Source: Paludibacteraceae bacterium
GTDB lineage: Bacteria; Bacteroidota; Bacteroidia; Bacteroidales; Paludibacteraceae
NCBI GenBank assembly: GCA_024400115.1
Contig: JAKSNF010000006.1
Coordinates: 1-64,000 of the forward strand
Length of the DNA stretch: 64,000 nucleotides
Reading direction: 5' to 3'
The notes under the pieces were generated by a model. That model had not been told where the DNA came from. It did not search any database and was given only the letters and a program-made list of their open reading frames with translations. The position numbers were made by a program, and so were the translations under genes. Below, piece by piece: positions 34,613 through 42,863 of this stretch. Positions within the stretch are counted from its first letter, which is position 1. Every line of letters begins with the position of its first letter.

Positions 34613-36502
34613 TTAGAAACCAAGTACGTTATAAGCCTTACCGTCGCGAACGATAACGATTTGTCCGTTAACTACTTGCTTAACGGCTTTCTTGCTTGCG
34701 TTCATGTTATTGAGGCCGGTAGGATCGCCGGGAGCAGCAAAGGTTGCCCAAGACCAGTCAGCAGGTTGAAGTTCCCACTTTTTGGGCTCTTGAGTACCAT
34801 ATAAGAACCAATCGCCCATAGCGCGACCACTAACGGTACCACCTTTGACAGCCGTTGTAGGTAGGTTATAGCAGAAAATTTCAATTTCTTGGTCGCCACT
34901 CTTAACATAAATTCCGCGAGTACCATCAATGCCGGTAATTACCTCATTCTCCAACACGAGAATGACCTTCTTTTTGTCTGCGGTAGGAGCACCGGCAGCC
35001 ACAAGTTCTTCCAAGGTGTAAGCAGGAACCAGACTATAGGTTTTGTTTACTGAAGCACTCTCTTTACCATCTTTTTTAGCCACAGCATAGATAGTAGTAG
35101 TTGCAGTCAGTTTGATAGGCTCGGTGTATTGTTGAGCATTCATGCTGGTAACTTCCTCGTTGAGAGCATAGAAGATTTCAGCACCTTCAGTCTCACAAGT
35201 GAGAGTTACCTCAACAGAGCCATCAAAATCAGTATCAGTCGGAGTGAAAGCAGGAGCAGCGACAACGCCTTCTTCTAATTCAGCGTTCACACCATAGAGG
35301 ACGAAACGATTGTCCTTGGTAGCTGTGAATGTAATGGTAGTAGCACCCTTCGGGTCAATAGCATAATAGTAGTCAGAAGCAGTACCCTTCAAGGTAAATG
35401 GTGAATTGTTGGAAATACCAGCGTCGGAAGTGATAGCCAATGCTTCACCATTAATGTCCAATTCTACGCTTTTTCCATTCCATCCAACAACATGGAAGTG
35501 GAGGGTCTTAGTAGCAGCAGGAATACTTACTACCAAGACACCGGCTGCAGAACCTGTACCGGCTTTGAGAGCATCCACGGTGTCGCCTTTAGCAACAACA
35601 ACTTTAGCCTCAGTAGCAGAAGTTCCACCGGTGGTGGAAAGTGTTACATTGCTCGTATAGATAGTAGCATACTTGGGAAGAGGAGCGGGTGCGTTTACCT
35701 TAATACCCGTGATGGTGGTATCGGCAGTGGTCAGGTCTTTATAAGAAGCAACGAGCGTAACCGAAGCATTATCCGAAGCCTCTTCAAAAGTTTCGGGATC
35801 CAGCGTCCAAGTAATACCACTCTTGATTTGAGAGATAGAGTCGTGTTTCACTGTCTTGGTGTAGATACCCCAAACTTCCAAACCGGCAGGGTCAAATGCT
35901 TCACCTACTTCGTATTCCATCTTCGTAGCCTTACCTTTGATAACGAGACTATCCAAGGTAGCAGGAGTAGGAGTAGCAGAGTCCTTTTTGTAAAGATAAA
36001 CAGGATTTTGACCACTAGCATAACAAGCAAACAGTCCACTAGGATTATACCTAAGCAACGTTCTTTCCGTATGCGGTTGTAAATTTATTACAGCGGCACT
36101 ACCTTCAGAGAAAGTAATAGTTGCTGTAGTAAGATCTGCTATCACGCGGCAGTGGTTGTTTTTTCCAGAAGCGGCAGAAGCAAGATAACCATCTTCACCT
36201 GCATAATTGTCGGTATAAAACGTCCAAGCACCCGATTCGCCTCCCAAGGTTAATGTCAAAATACCTGATTCTTCGGCTACCTCAATAGCGGATTCACTAA
36301 CTGTGGCAGAAACTTTCTTGCGGTTATTGGCGTTGCTTTCAGTAGCCATACAATAAACATCGCCATCAACTCCATTCGCGATAATATAGTGCTCTCCAGC
36401 AACTAAATCATCAGTAGAAGTACAAAGTTTGTAGGTTCCATCTACCGCCCACACTGTTGCGCTCATAGCAAGCGCAGCGAGAAAAAGAAATGTTTTTTTC
36501 AT
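34613..36502 (-). CDS. Secreted multidomain protein with T9SS-like end
   Basis: The 629-aa exported protein has a signal peptide (FLFLAALAMSATVWA), an Ig-like segment (EVGEAFDPAGLEVWG), a CHB_HEX-type beta domain (GAEIFYALNE ... TIYAVAKKDGKES) and an OB-like segment near the end. The last residues, NGQIVIVRDGKAYNVLGF, follow the pattern NGxxxIxxxxxxYNxLG shared with the protein at 38242. That pattern resembles C-terminal sorting signals of Bacteroidota. The ligand or substrate is unknown. Confidence 0.72.
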   Translation of the reverse strand: MKKTFLFLAALAMSATVWAVDGTYKLCTSTDDLVAGEHYIIANGVDGDVYCMATESNANNRKKVSATVSESAIEVAEESGILTLTLGGESGAWTFYTDNYAGEDGYLASAASGKNNHCRVIADLTTATITFSEGSAAVINLQPHTERTLLRYNPSGLFACYASGQNPVYLYKKDSATPTPATLDSLVIKGKATKMEYEVGEAFDPAGLEVWGIYTKTVKHDSISQIKSGITWTLDPETFEEASDNASVTLVASYKDLTTADTTITGIKVNAPAPLPKYATIYTSNVTLSTTGGTSATEAKVVVAKGDTVDALKAGTGSAAGVLVVSIPAATKTLHFHVVGWNGKSVELDINGEALAITSDAGISNNSPFTLKGTASDYYYAIDPKGATTITFTATKDNRFVLYGVNAELEEGVVAAPAFTPTDTDFDGSVEVTLTCETEGAEIFYALNEEVTSMNAQQYTEPIKLTATTTIYAVAKKDGKESASVNKTYSLVPAYTLEELVAAGAPTADKKKVILVLENEVITGIDGTRGIYVKSGDQEIEIFCYNLPTTAVKGGTVSGRAMGDWFLYGTQEPKKWELQPADWSWATFAAPGDPTGLNNMNASKKAVKQVVNGQIVIVRDGKAYNVLGF

Positions 36503-36579
36503 AAAAGAAAAGTTTTTTAAGTTAATAATGTTGTTATTTATCATAACGTTGGGGAACCCCCTAACGGTATTTTTGCAAG

Positions 36580-37764
36580 TTAGTTAAATTTGTTTATTTG
36601 TTCTTTCAAGAATTGTTCTAATTGTTCTTTATTGGGTAGTTGTAACATATATGTAGATACGAAGATATTATTGTCTAACCCCGCTAATGCATATTCAACC
36701 ATCTTTTTACCTTTTTTGGTACACAATAAAATACCGACAGGATCATTATCTCCTTCACATTTTTCATTCTCCTTATAATATGATACATAAGCATTTAATT
36801 GCCCAATATTTTGATGAGAAAATGCTTCATCCTTTAGCTCTATAATTACATGGCAATGCAAAATACGATTGTAAAAAACAAGATCGGGATAATAATATTC
36901 ATCATCAATAATAATCCGAGGTTGCCGCGCTTCAAAACAAAAGCCCCGACCCAATTCTAACATAAATTCTTGCAAGTGGTCTATCAACGCAGATTCTAAA
37001 TCATCCTCAGTCACCACCTCTTTTGCTTGCAGTCCTAAAAATTCAAATGTGTATGGTTCTTTAATTGATAAAGAAGCGGTATTTGTTCCTTGACTTAGTG
37101 TAATCAATTTATCTTTATTTTTACTTAGACCTATCCGAATATATAAATTAGAATCTATTTGACGTCTTAATTCCCGAACCGACCAATTGCAACGCATACA
37201 TTCTTGTTCATAGAAATAACGTTCTAAACAATCATTAATGGTTAGTAATTCGCGTATATGCGAGAATGATAAATGGCTTAAAATATCTTTCCCGCTAGTG
37301 AATAACTTGTCCTTGGATGCGGGATTATTAGTCTGATCGTCTAATTTATGCGACGGTGTTGCACAAATTGGTGCTATGAATTTATGCGACAATGTCGCAG
37401 ATTTCTCATGATTGAAATTTTGCACCATCTGCGGATAGTTTTGGTAAAAAGAACGTGATAGCTGCAATAATGTTTCATTAATACCCTTTTTATTTACACG
37501 AGCAACTATTTCTTTCAAAAGCCGTGTTCCATATTCCGCCCGCTCTGTCCCTTTTTGCTCATATTCCACAATATAATAGCCTATCAACCAATTGCGCATT
37601 GTTTGCAACCGATTGATAGCCTTGACAGCACCCCCTTGAGCCGCATCATGAGCAGAACTAATAGCGAAGCACAAGTCCTCAATAGAAGGCTTGGTCTGAG
37701 TTGTCCAATCGGGCACGACTAAGATTTGTCCATCATTACTATATATTTCCATTTCTTTATTCAT
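36580..37764 (-). CDS. YhcG-type PD-(D/E)XK nuclease domain protein
   Basis: The 394-aa DUF1016/YhcG-family protein has an N-terminal helical domain with RNWLIGYYIVEYEQKG and the RELLTINDCLERYFYEQEC segment. The C-terminal nuclease core is YYPDLVFYN ... HVIIELK. Such proteins occur alone or beside restriction and toxin-antitoxin genes. The promoter overlaps the end of a palindromic element at 37949, leaving a 5' UTR of about 150 nt. AT-rich composition suggests acquisition. Confidence 0.85.
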   Translation of the reverse strand: MNKEMEIYSNDGQILVVPDWTTQTKPSIEDLCFAISSAHDAAQGGAVKAINRLQTMRNWLIGYYIVEYEQKGTERAEYGTRLLKEIVARVNKKGINETLLQLSRSFYQNYPQMVQNFNHEKSATLSHKFIAPICATPSHKLDDQTNNPASKDKLFTSGKDILSHLSFSHIRELLTINDCLERYFYEQECMRCNWSVRELRRQIDSNLYIRIGLSKNKDKLITLSQGTNTASLSIKEPYTFEFLGLQAKEVVTEDDLESALIDHLQEFMLELGRGFCFEARQPRIIIDDEYYYPDLVFYNRILHCHVIIELKDEAFSHQNIGQLNAYVSYYKENEKCEGDNDPVGILLCTKKGKKMVEYALAGLDNNIFVSTYMLQLPNKEQLEQFLKEQINKFN

Positions 37765-37925
37765 AAAGGAAGTGTTTGCGAGTATAAACAAACTAAGCCA
37801 CCACCCTCAAAAGAGGATAGTGACTCGTATAGATGCCGGTGGATATGTGTGCCGAATACTTAAAAGTTTCCATAAACTGTAGTGTGCCTGATTAGCTGTT
37901 TACTGTCTTATTTCGAAATCGACTG

Positions 37926-37956
37926 CAAATATACAACAAAAATTTGGGATGAGCAA
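37926..37956 (-). promoter_or_regulatory. Promoter of the YhcG gene
   Basis: TTGCTCATCCC, 20 nt, then TATATTTG. The TTGCTCAT part is the terminal sequence of the palindromic element, so the element appears to have brought half of this promoter. Confidence 0.7.
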
Positions 37957-38091
37957 ATATTTTGGGTACAAAATTGATTTTTTAATCAAATAATAGTACT
38001 TTTGGGATATATTTTGGGAGCTCGCTCACGAAAATATGGAACAAAAGGACTATTAGGAGGCGACAGCCGTTGTACCCAAATACTTGCTCAT
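37949..38091. mobile_element. MITE-like palindromic element (about 143 bp)
   Basis: Terminal inverted repeats at 37949-37970 and 38071-38091 match except for one base and one indel. Internal arms are nested: 37992-37997 with 38049-38054, 37999-38004 with 38042-38047, and 38009-38015 with 38031-38037. No protein is encoded. This fits a non-autonomous element or a long-hairpin RNA; no matching transposase is in the window. Confidence 0.7.
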
Positions 38092-38114
38092 TTTGATAAA
38101 CGCGCGACCGTACA

Positions 38115-38153
38115 TTCGAGGTGGGCTCGCGCAGCGAGGTCGGTGCCCTCGAA
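38115..38153. repeat. TTCGAGG/CCTCGAA hairpin repeat, copy 1
   Basis: A palindromic-ended unit with core AGCGAGG, nearly identical to 61313-61341. It abuts a degraded minus-strand promoter in which TTGCATATATC is followed by TATTTCGA. Confidence 0.7.
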
Positions 38154-38206
38154 ATACAACTTTTTTTTGATATATGCAAGAGATTTGAGAAAAAAAAATA
38201 TTTTGT

Positions 38207-38237
38207 TTGCATATATGAGAAAAATGTCGTATCTTTG
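38207..38237 (+). promoter_or_regulatory. Promoter of the secreted protein gene
   Basis: TTGCATATATG, 20 nt, then TATCTTTG (38230-38237). The start codon is only 4 nt further, so the mRNA may have almost no leader. Confidence 0.75.
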
Positions 38238-38241
38238 CAGC

Positions 38242-40233
38242 ATGAAACGAAATATCCTTATATTATTTACATGCCTGTGCGCCTACGTGAGCGCATACGC
38301 GGGCGTGACAACGTACGAGTTTAAGAACATCAAATGGGCAAGCCAAGTGGGCGCAACGCCTTGTGACGGCAAGACCGACGGCTGGACTTGCGACAAAGAG
38401 GCGTCCGAGTATATGACCGGTCGCACCGATGCCCAAGGGCGTCTCTATAGTCAAGGCGTGAGCGTGAAGACAGGCACCTCCGGTGCCGGTGCGACCTCCG
38501 TCAAGTCGTTTACTTCCGTTCGCCGTATCGACTTCAATTTCTGCCAAAACGCCAGCAAAGGACGCGGTATCATTTACGTCCAAGTGGGCGATAACCCTTA
38601 CGACAGTATCGTCGTTACCAAACCCGCTACTTCCGGTTCGGGCGTCTATCTGCGCGACTCCATCGTTCGCTTGTCCACCCCTTATTCGGGCAAAATACGC
38701 TTCTGGATAAGCTGTACCGAGAACGCCATTAACCTCAACGCTATCTCTATTCGCGCTGAGGAAGGCGGAACGAACCCGTTCACGCAAGCCACCTACCAAC
38801 TCGTGACCGACGCCAAGCAACTGAAAGATAGCGACCTCGTCATCTTTGGCGTGGCGGACGGCGTGACGAATAAGATAATGGGTTATTACGACCCCGAAGT
38901 GAGTAAGAATAATATCCACGCCGTGGCAGCTAAGTACGCCCATAACCGCACCGAAGTGGAAGCCAATGAAGAAATGGCTTACCTCTTCCACTACCTTCCC
39001 GAACCCGGTGGAACCAACGGTGTGTGGTACATAGAGGATGTTGGTTACGGAGACCTCTTCCTCGTGGCTGATGGCGGACGCACCAAGAATAAACTGACCC
39101 TCTGGGATAAGATCGAATCGCCCTCGTATGGTAATTTCGGTATGTGGACCATCACAATTGCCGATGATGGTGCGGCTATCGTGGAAAACCAAGGAACGAG
39201 CGAACGTAAGTTCATGCAGTATAACGCTACCGACCAACTCTTTGGCTGCTATGCCGACAGGAACTCACAAACGAAAGTCGCCCTCTATCGCTATACCGAA
39301 GCCATCGGTACGGACGAACCCGCCATCGCTGCACCCATGGTCAATTTCGGCAACGTGCCCCTCTACTCCTCTACTCCTCTACCCCCTGTTTCGTCAAGCA
39401 AGACCATTGAGGTCAACGCCAACAAACTGACGGAGGACATATCGGCTCAGTTGAAAGAGGGCTCTATCTTCTCCCTTTCTGCCACCACCTTAGACCGTGA
39501 TGGCGACCAACTGACCATCTCGTTCTCCGCTTCTGAGGAGGGGCATTATGTGGATACTTTGGTGCTCAGTTCAACAGGCGTAGTCAAACAAGTGCCCGTG
39601 ATGGTGAACGTGATTGGCGTGAAGACCGTCGCTGAGGCCGTGCAAGCCAACGATTTTGATATGATCTACCTCAATGATGTGGTTGTTACCAAGAAATACG
39701 ACAAATATATCTTTGTTAGGGACGAGACGGGTTCGATGCTCATCTACGACACCGAGAATCCCACTACGGGCAAGCCTTATGGTCAAGGTTTAGAGAACGG
39801 ACACGTCCTCACTAATGTGCAAGGTCGCTTCAAGAACTACTACGGTGTACCCGAGATAACGCCTACTGCCGCTTGGACCGTTGCCACACAGAAACAAACA
39901 TGCCTCCCCGAAATAGTAGAGAAAGTGGATAGCAGCGATGTGTGTCGGTATATAACCGTCACACCGGACACCAAACACCAGACACCATACACCATTGTCG
40001 ATCAGTTTAATACGGGCATTTATGTGGATGAGGAAGAACCGTTTGACGCTGTGGTGATGATTGTTCACGACGAACTGCAACTCTGGCTCGTCTCACAAAC
40101 GCCAATGACCGATTTACAAAATTCACGATGCACAATGCACAATGCAAAGTTAATCCGGAACGGACGCTTTGTCATCGTGCATAACGACCACGTTTATAAT
40201 ATTTTGGGTAATGAAGACGCGACAGATAGATAA
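38242..40233 (+). CDS. Secreted protein with T9SS-like C-terminal motif
   Basis: The 663-aa exported protein has a signal peptide (ILILFTCLCAYVSAYA). The ATG at 38242 is chosen because the -7 box ends 4 nt before it; the longer open frame lies upstream of the promoter. The middle (TYQLVTDAKQLKDSDLVIFG) parallels the N-terminus of the protein at 34613, and an OB-like segment follows. CACCAAA-type heptamers encode TPDTKHQTP and ATGCACA-type ones CTMHNAK. The end reads NGRFVIVHNDHVYNILG. Confidence 0.75.
   Translation: MKRNILILFTCLCAYVSAYAGVTTYEFKNIKWASQVGATPCDGKTDGWTCDKEASEYMTGRTDAQGRLYSQGVSVKTGTSGAGATSVKSFTSVRRIDFNFCQNASKGRGIIYVQVGDNPYDSIVVTKPATSGSGVYLRDSIVRLSTPYSGKIRFWISCTENAINLNAISIRAEEGGTNPFTQATYQLVTDAKQLKDSDLVIFGVADGVTNKIMGYYDPEVSKNNIHAVAAKYAHNRTEVEANEEMAYLFHYLPEPGGTNGVWYIEDVGYGDLFLVADGGRTKNKLTLWDKIESPSYGNFGMWTITIADDGAAIVENQGTSERKFMQYNATDQLFGCYADRNSQTKVALYRYTEAIGTDEPAIAAPMVNFGNVPLYSSTPLPPVSSSKTIEVNANKLTEDISAQLKEGSIFSLSATTLDRDGDQLTISFSASEEGHYVDTLVLSSTGVVKQVPVMVNVIGVKTVAEAVQANDFDMIYLNDVVVTKKYDKYIFVRDETGSMLIYDTENPTTGKPYGQGLENGHVLTNVQGRFKNYYGVPEITPTAAWTVATQKQTCLPEIVEKVDSSDVCRYITVTPDTKHQTPYTIVDQFNTGIYVDEEEPFDAVVMIVHDELQLWLVSQTPMTDLQNSRCTMHNAKLIRNGRFVIVHNDHVYNILGNEDATDR
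39962..39996. repeat. Heptamer array in the secreted protein gene
   Basis: CACCGGA, CACCAAA, CACCAGA, CACCATA and CACCATT. It encodes the same TPDTKHQTP found in ManA. Confidence 0.88.
40111..40145. repeat. Second heptamer array in the secreted protein gene
   Basis: GATTTAC, AAAATTC, ACGATGC and ACAATGC twice, just upstream of the C-terminal sorting-like motif. Confidence 0.75.
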
Positions 40234-40615
40234 TAAGGAATACGTGTTTTGCGAGTGGCGACGTAAGTTCGTGCGCTTGACACCGGAAGAGTGGGTGAGG
40301 CAGACCTTCCTCACACGCCTCATGACCGACTACGGTTACCCCAAGGAGAAGATTGCCGTAGAGGTTTTCCTTGGGGGCAAACGTGCTGACGCCGTCGTCT
40401 ATGGCGAGGCACTGCAACCGCTTATGATCATCGAGTTCAAGGCAGAGACAGTCGCTTTGACCCAAAAGACGCTGGACCAAGCCGCCGTTTATAACCGCCA
40501 ACTGCACGTGCCCTACCTCATTCTGCATAACGGCCCCACCTCTATCCTCGCCCAAATAGAACCGGATGTAGTGTTTCTCAATGAGATTCCTATCTACTCT
40601 AAACTATTAAACTAG
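40211..40615 (+). CDS. HsdR N-terminal-like nuclease-fold protein
   Basis: The 134-aa protein matches the type I restriction HsdR N-terminal domain as seen in stand-alone Bacteroidota proteins. It begins with a conserved EWVRQTFLTRLMTDYGYPKEKIAVEV helix region, followed by a PD-(D/E)XK core KRADAVVY ... MIIEFKAE. No methylase or specificity subunit is nearby, so a restriction role is not supported. It overlaps the previous gene by 23 nt, and its stop codon lies inside a heptamer array. Confidence 0.82.
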   Translation: MKTRQIDNKEYVFCEWRRKFVRLTPEEWVRQTFLTRLMTDYGYPKEKIAVEVFLGGKRADAVVYGEALQPLMIIEFKAETVALTQKTLDQAAVYNRQLHVPYLILHNGPTSILAQIEPDVVFLNEIPIYSKLLN

Positions 40616-40656
40616 ACGGCTACTCTAAACTCTAAACTCTCCACTCTAAACTATAC
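40596..40656. repeat. Heptamer array between the HsdR-N-like gene and phoH
   Basis: ACTCTAA, ACTATTA, AACTAGA, a 5-nt CGGCT, then ACTCTAA twice, ACTCTCC, ACTCTAA and ACTATAC. It holds the stop of one gene and ends 3 nt before the start of the next. Confidence 0.88.
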
Positions 40657-40659
40657 AAC

Positions 40660-41598
40660 ATGGACACTCTTATCGAACTAAACTCCAACCTTGACACCCC
40701 TACTTTCTATGGTGTTAACAACCGCAATATGTCCACCCTCAAGGACCAGCACCCGCAGGTGCGTGTCGTGGCGCGTGGCTACCAAATCAAAGTGAGCGGA
40801 AGCGAGAAAGACATCCTTCGCTTTGAGCATAACCTCCGTCTGTGCGAGGCTTTCTGCTTGCAGCATAACGTTCTGGACGAGAACCGAATCCTCATGCTTA
40901 TCCATGGCGAACAACCCTCTGAAAGCATTGAGGACAACCTCATTCTGCACGGTGTCAACGGGCGCGCTATCGTGGCTCGTTCGGCTAACCAGCAACGCCT
41001 TGTGGAGGAGTACGAGAACAACGACCTGCTCTTTGCTATCGGTCCTGCCGGTAGCGGTAAGACCTATACTGCCATTGCCCTTGCCGTTCGTGCCCTCAAG
41101 AACAAAGAGGTACGGCGTATCATCCTAAGCCGCCCTGCCGTGGAGGCAGGTGAGAAACTCGGTTTCTTGCCCGGCGACATGAAGGAGAAGATAGACCCCT
41201 ATCTGCAACCGCTCTATGACGCTCTCCAAGATATGATTCCGGGGGTTAAGTTAGCAGAGTTGATGGAAAAAGGGACTATTCAGATTGCTCCTCTCGCTTT
41301 CATGCGCGGACGCACCTTAGCGGACGCTATCGTTATCTTAGACGAGGCGCAGAACACCACCATCCCGCAACTCAAGATGTTTCTCACGCGTTTAGGTATC
41401 CATGGTAAGATGATTGTCACGGGCGACCTTACACAGATCGACCTGCCCGCCTCGCAGCGTTCCGGCCTCAAAGATGCGATAGAGCGTTTGAGCGATATAC
41501 GTGGTATCTCCATTGTGGAGTTTAATCAGAAGGACATCGTCCGTCACCCCTTAGTAGGCAAGATCGTCACCGCCTACGCCAAACCGGTAGAAGATTAG
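40660..41598 (+). CDS. phoH: PhoH family ATPase
   Basis: The 312-aa cytoplasmic protein has Walker A GPAGSGKT (128-135), the following RRIILSRPAVEAGEKLGFLPGD block, and Walker B IVILDEAQN (224-232), the standard PhoH layout. PhoH proteins are linked to RNA metabolism and phosphate stress; a precise role is not established. A heptamer array replaces the leader before the start. Confidence 0.93.
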   Translation: MDTLIELNSNLDTPTFYGVNNRNMSTLKDQHPQVRVVARGYQIKVSGSEKDILRFEHNLRLCEAFCLQHNVLDENRILMLIHGEQPSESIEDNLILHGVNGRAIVARSANQQRLVEEYENNDLLFAIGPAGSGKTYTAIALAVRALKNKEVRRIILSRPAVEAGEKLGFLPGDMKEKIDPYLQPLYDALQDMIPGVKLAELMEKGTIQIAPLAFMRGRTLADAIVILDEAQNTTIPQLKMFLTRLGIHGKMIVTGDLTQIDLPASQRSGLKDAIERLSDIRGISIVEFNQKDIVRHPLVGKIVTAYAKPVED

Positions 41599-41601
41599 TT
41601 C

Positions 41602-41993
41602 TTCTCGTTTCTCGTTTTTCGTTTCTCGTTTCTTGTTTCTCTCCCCGCTCGTCGGGACGTCTTGCCGTCCCTTGCCGCGGGGCGCTCCCTCTCCGCTTCC
41701 TGTCGCGCTTTGCTGCGCTGCAGCGCTCCTCTCTGCCAATCTGTCATAACCTCTGCCACTTTGCCATCGTACTAAGCGAATTGCGACGATGGCACACTTT
41801 TTGCAGTGTATTTCTATGCTATCTCTCCCGACGGTCACCCGACAGTCACCCGACAGTCACCCGACAGTCGCGAGACAGTGAACCGACTGTCATAAGACGG
41901 TCACGAGTAGGTCATAGCGCCTTTGCAGCACCTATCAAACACATGTACCCATCCTATTAACGTATTGTTTAACTATAAAAACACTATTTATCT
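41602..41993. other. Gene-free repeat cluster
   Basis: In order: six TTCTCGT-type heptamers (41602-41643); hairpin repeat G4 (41645-41694) with stem GGGACG/CGTCCC; words with TCTGCC near 41735-41765; and about seven 11-nt units of the GACAGTCACCC type (near 41828-41910). The last set is the reverse complement of the family at 25231. No gene is supported, and no clear promoter is seen for the gene at 41994. Confidence 0.7.
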
Positions 41994-42476
41994 ATGAAAG
42001 GAACACCAGGAGGCCCTTATGCCGATTATCACGGCAAGACGAGCCGTAAAGACAAAGGCTATTTTTATGCTGTAAATGGTCAGCAGTATTATCGTGAACG
42101 TGAGGAAAATTACCAGCAGAACCAATCTCCGCGTCAAAAGTGGAACTCGGCTGCTTTTAAGTATGCTCATCAACAAATGCTTTTGCTCAATACGCCGGAA
42201 GGCAAACAACAGATGGAGCAGGCGTGGAAGGATGCCACAAAGATGTTGGTAGGCAAACCTTATGCCTCTGCTTCTAAATGGCAGTTTGCCTCTTTCCAAC
42301 AGCAATGGAAACTTGACCACCCCTTTGAGCAGTGGTATGAGGCTTATTTGGCAGACATTTCAGAAGAAGCAGAGAAGAAGACAGCTTCTGAATCAACCTC
42401 TCAGTACATGCTCCAACAGCAAATCAAGGCTCTCCGTGCCCAACTCGCCGAACTCGAGAAAAGAAAAGAGAAGTAA
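41994..42476 (+). CDS. Hypothetical protein with coiled-coil C-terminus
   Basis: The 160-aa soluble protein is rich in Gln, Lys and aromatic residues. The N-terminus (GTPGGPYADYHGKTSRKD) looks disordered, and the last 30 residues form a likely coiled coil (LQQQIKALRAQLAELEKRKE). It has no signal peptide. I do not recognise the family. The long frame and normal composition support a real gene. Confidence 0.65.
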   Translation: MKGTPGGPYADYHGKTSRKDKGYFYAVNGQQYYREREENYQQNQSPRQKWNSAAFKYAHQQMLLLNTPEGKQQMEQAWKDATKMLVGKPYASASKWQFASFQQQWKLDHPFEQWYEAYLADISEEAEKKTASESTSQYMLQQQIKALRAQLAELEKRKEK

Positions 42477-42496
42477 ACAAGATTCTTTATTCTTGC

Positions 42497-42726
42497 TTAC
42501 TCACTTACTCCGCTGATGGTACAGAAGATATTTTCGTTCCTTCTCTCTCGTTTTGTGCCGCGAGCTGTAGCAAGCGTAATTATGCAAATAAAAGTGCAAA
42601 AAGCATTGAAAAGTGCACTTAGAAGTCTCGTTGTCCTTCTTTTACATCTCGTGAGCGATGGGCAAGTACGTTTGCTGGGCGGCGGAGTCTCCGCAAGCAA
42701 ATATGTTTTCATGTTTTGCAGTTATA
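42497..42726 (-). other. Promoter-driven small transcript (sRNA or 71-aa protein)
   Basis: A full promoter (42732-42762) points left. A hairpin at 42592-42620 (AAGTGCA/TGCACTT, then T-rich) could end a transcript of about 135 nt. A frame starting at 42712 would give 71 residues, but it crosses that hairpin and is Arg/Thr-rich with a palindrome (GCGGAGACTCCGC) near its start. A small RNA is the more likely reading. Confidence 0.35.
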
Positions 42727-42731
42727 GGCTG

Positions 42732-42762
42732 CAAAATTACAACTTTTTTGCTGTATAAGCAA
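42732..42762 (-). promoter_or_regulatory. Minus-strand promoter
   Basis: TTGCTTATAC, 20 nt, then TAATTTTG; divergent from the ATPase promoter. Confidence 0.7.
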
Positions 42763-42790
42763 GAAAAAATATAAAAATATGCGCAAAAAT

Positions 42791-42821
42791 TTGCACATAT
42801 CAAAAATAAACAGTACCTTTG
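42791..42821 (+). promoter_or_regulatory. Promoter of the ATPase gene
   Basis: TTGCACATATC, 20 nt, then TACCTTTG. The 5' leader holds a tandem duplication of TTATAAATACAATAA. Confidence 0.8.
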
Positions 42822-42863
42822 CACGAGATTATTATAAATACAATAATTATAAATACAATAACT

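Noticed and set aside
38002..38241. Upstream extension of the secreted protein frame
   Set aside because: It lies across the promoter and the repeat elements; the signal peptide begins at 38242.
40211..40615. Type I restriction system
   Set aside because: Only an HsdR-N-like domain is present; helicase, methylase and specificity genes are missing.
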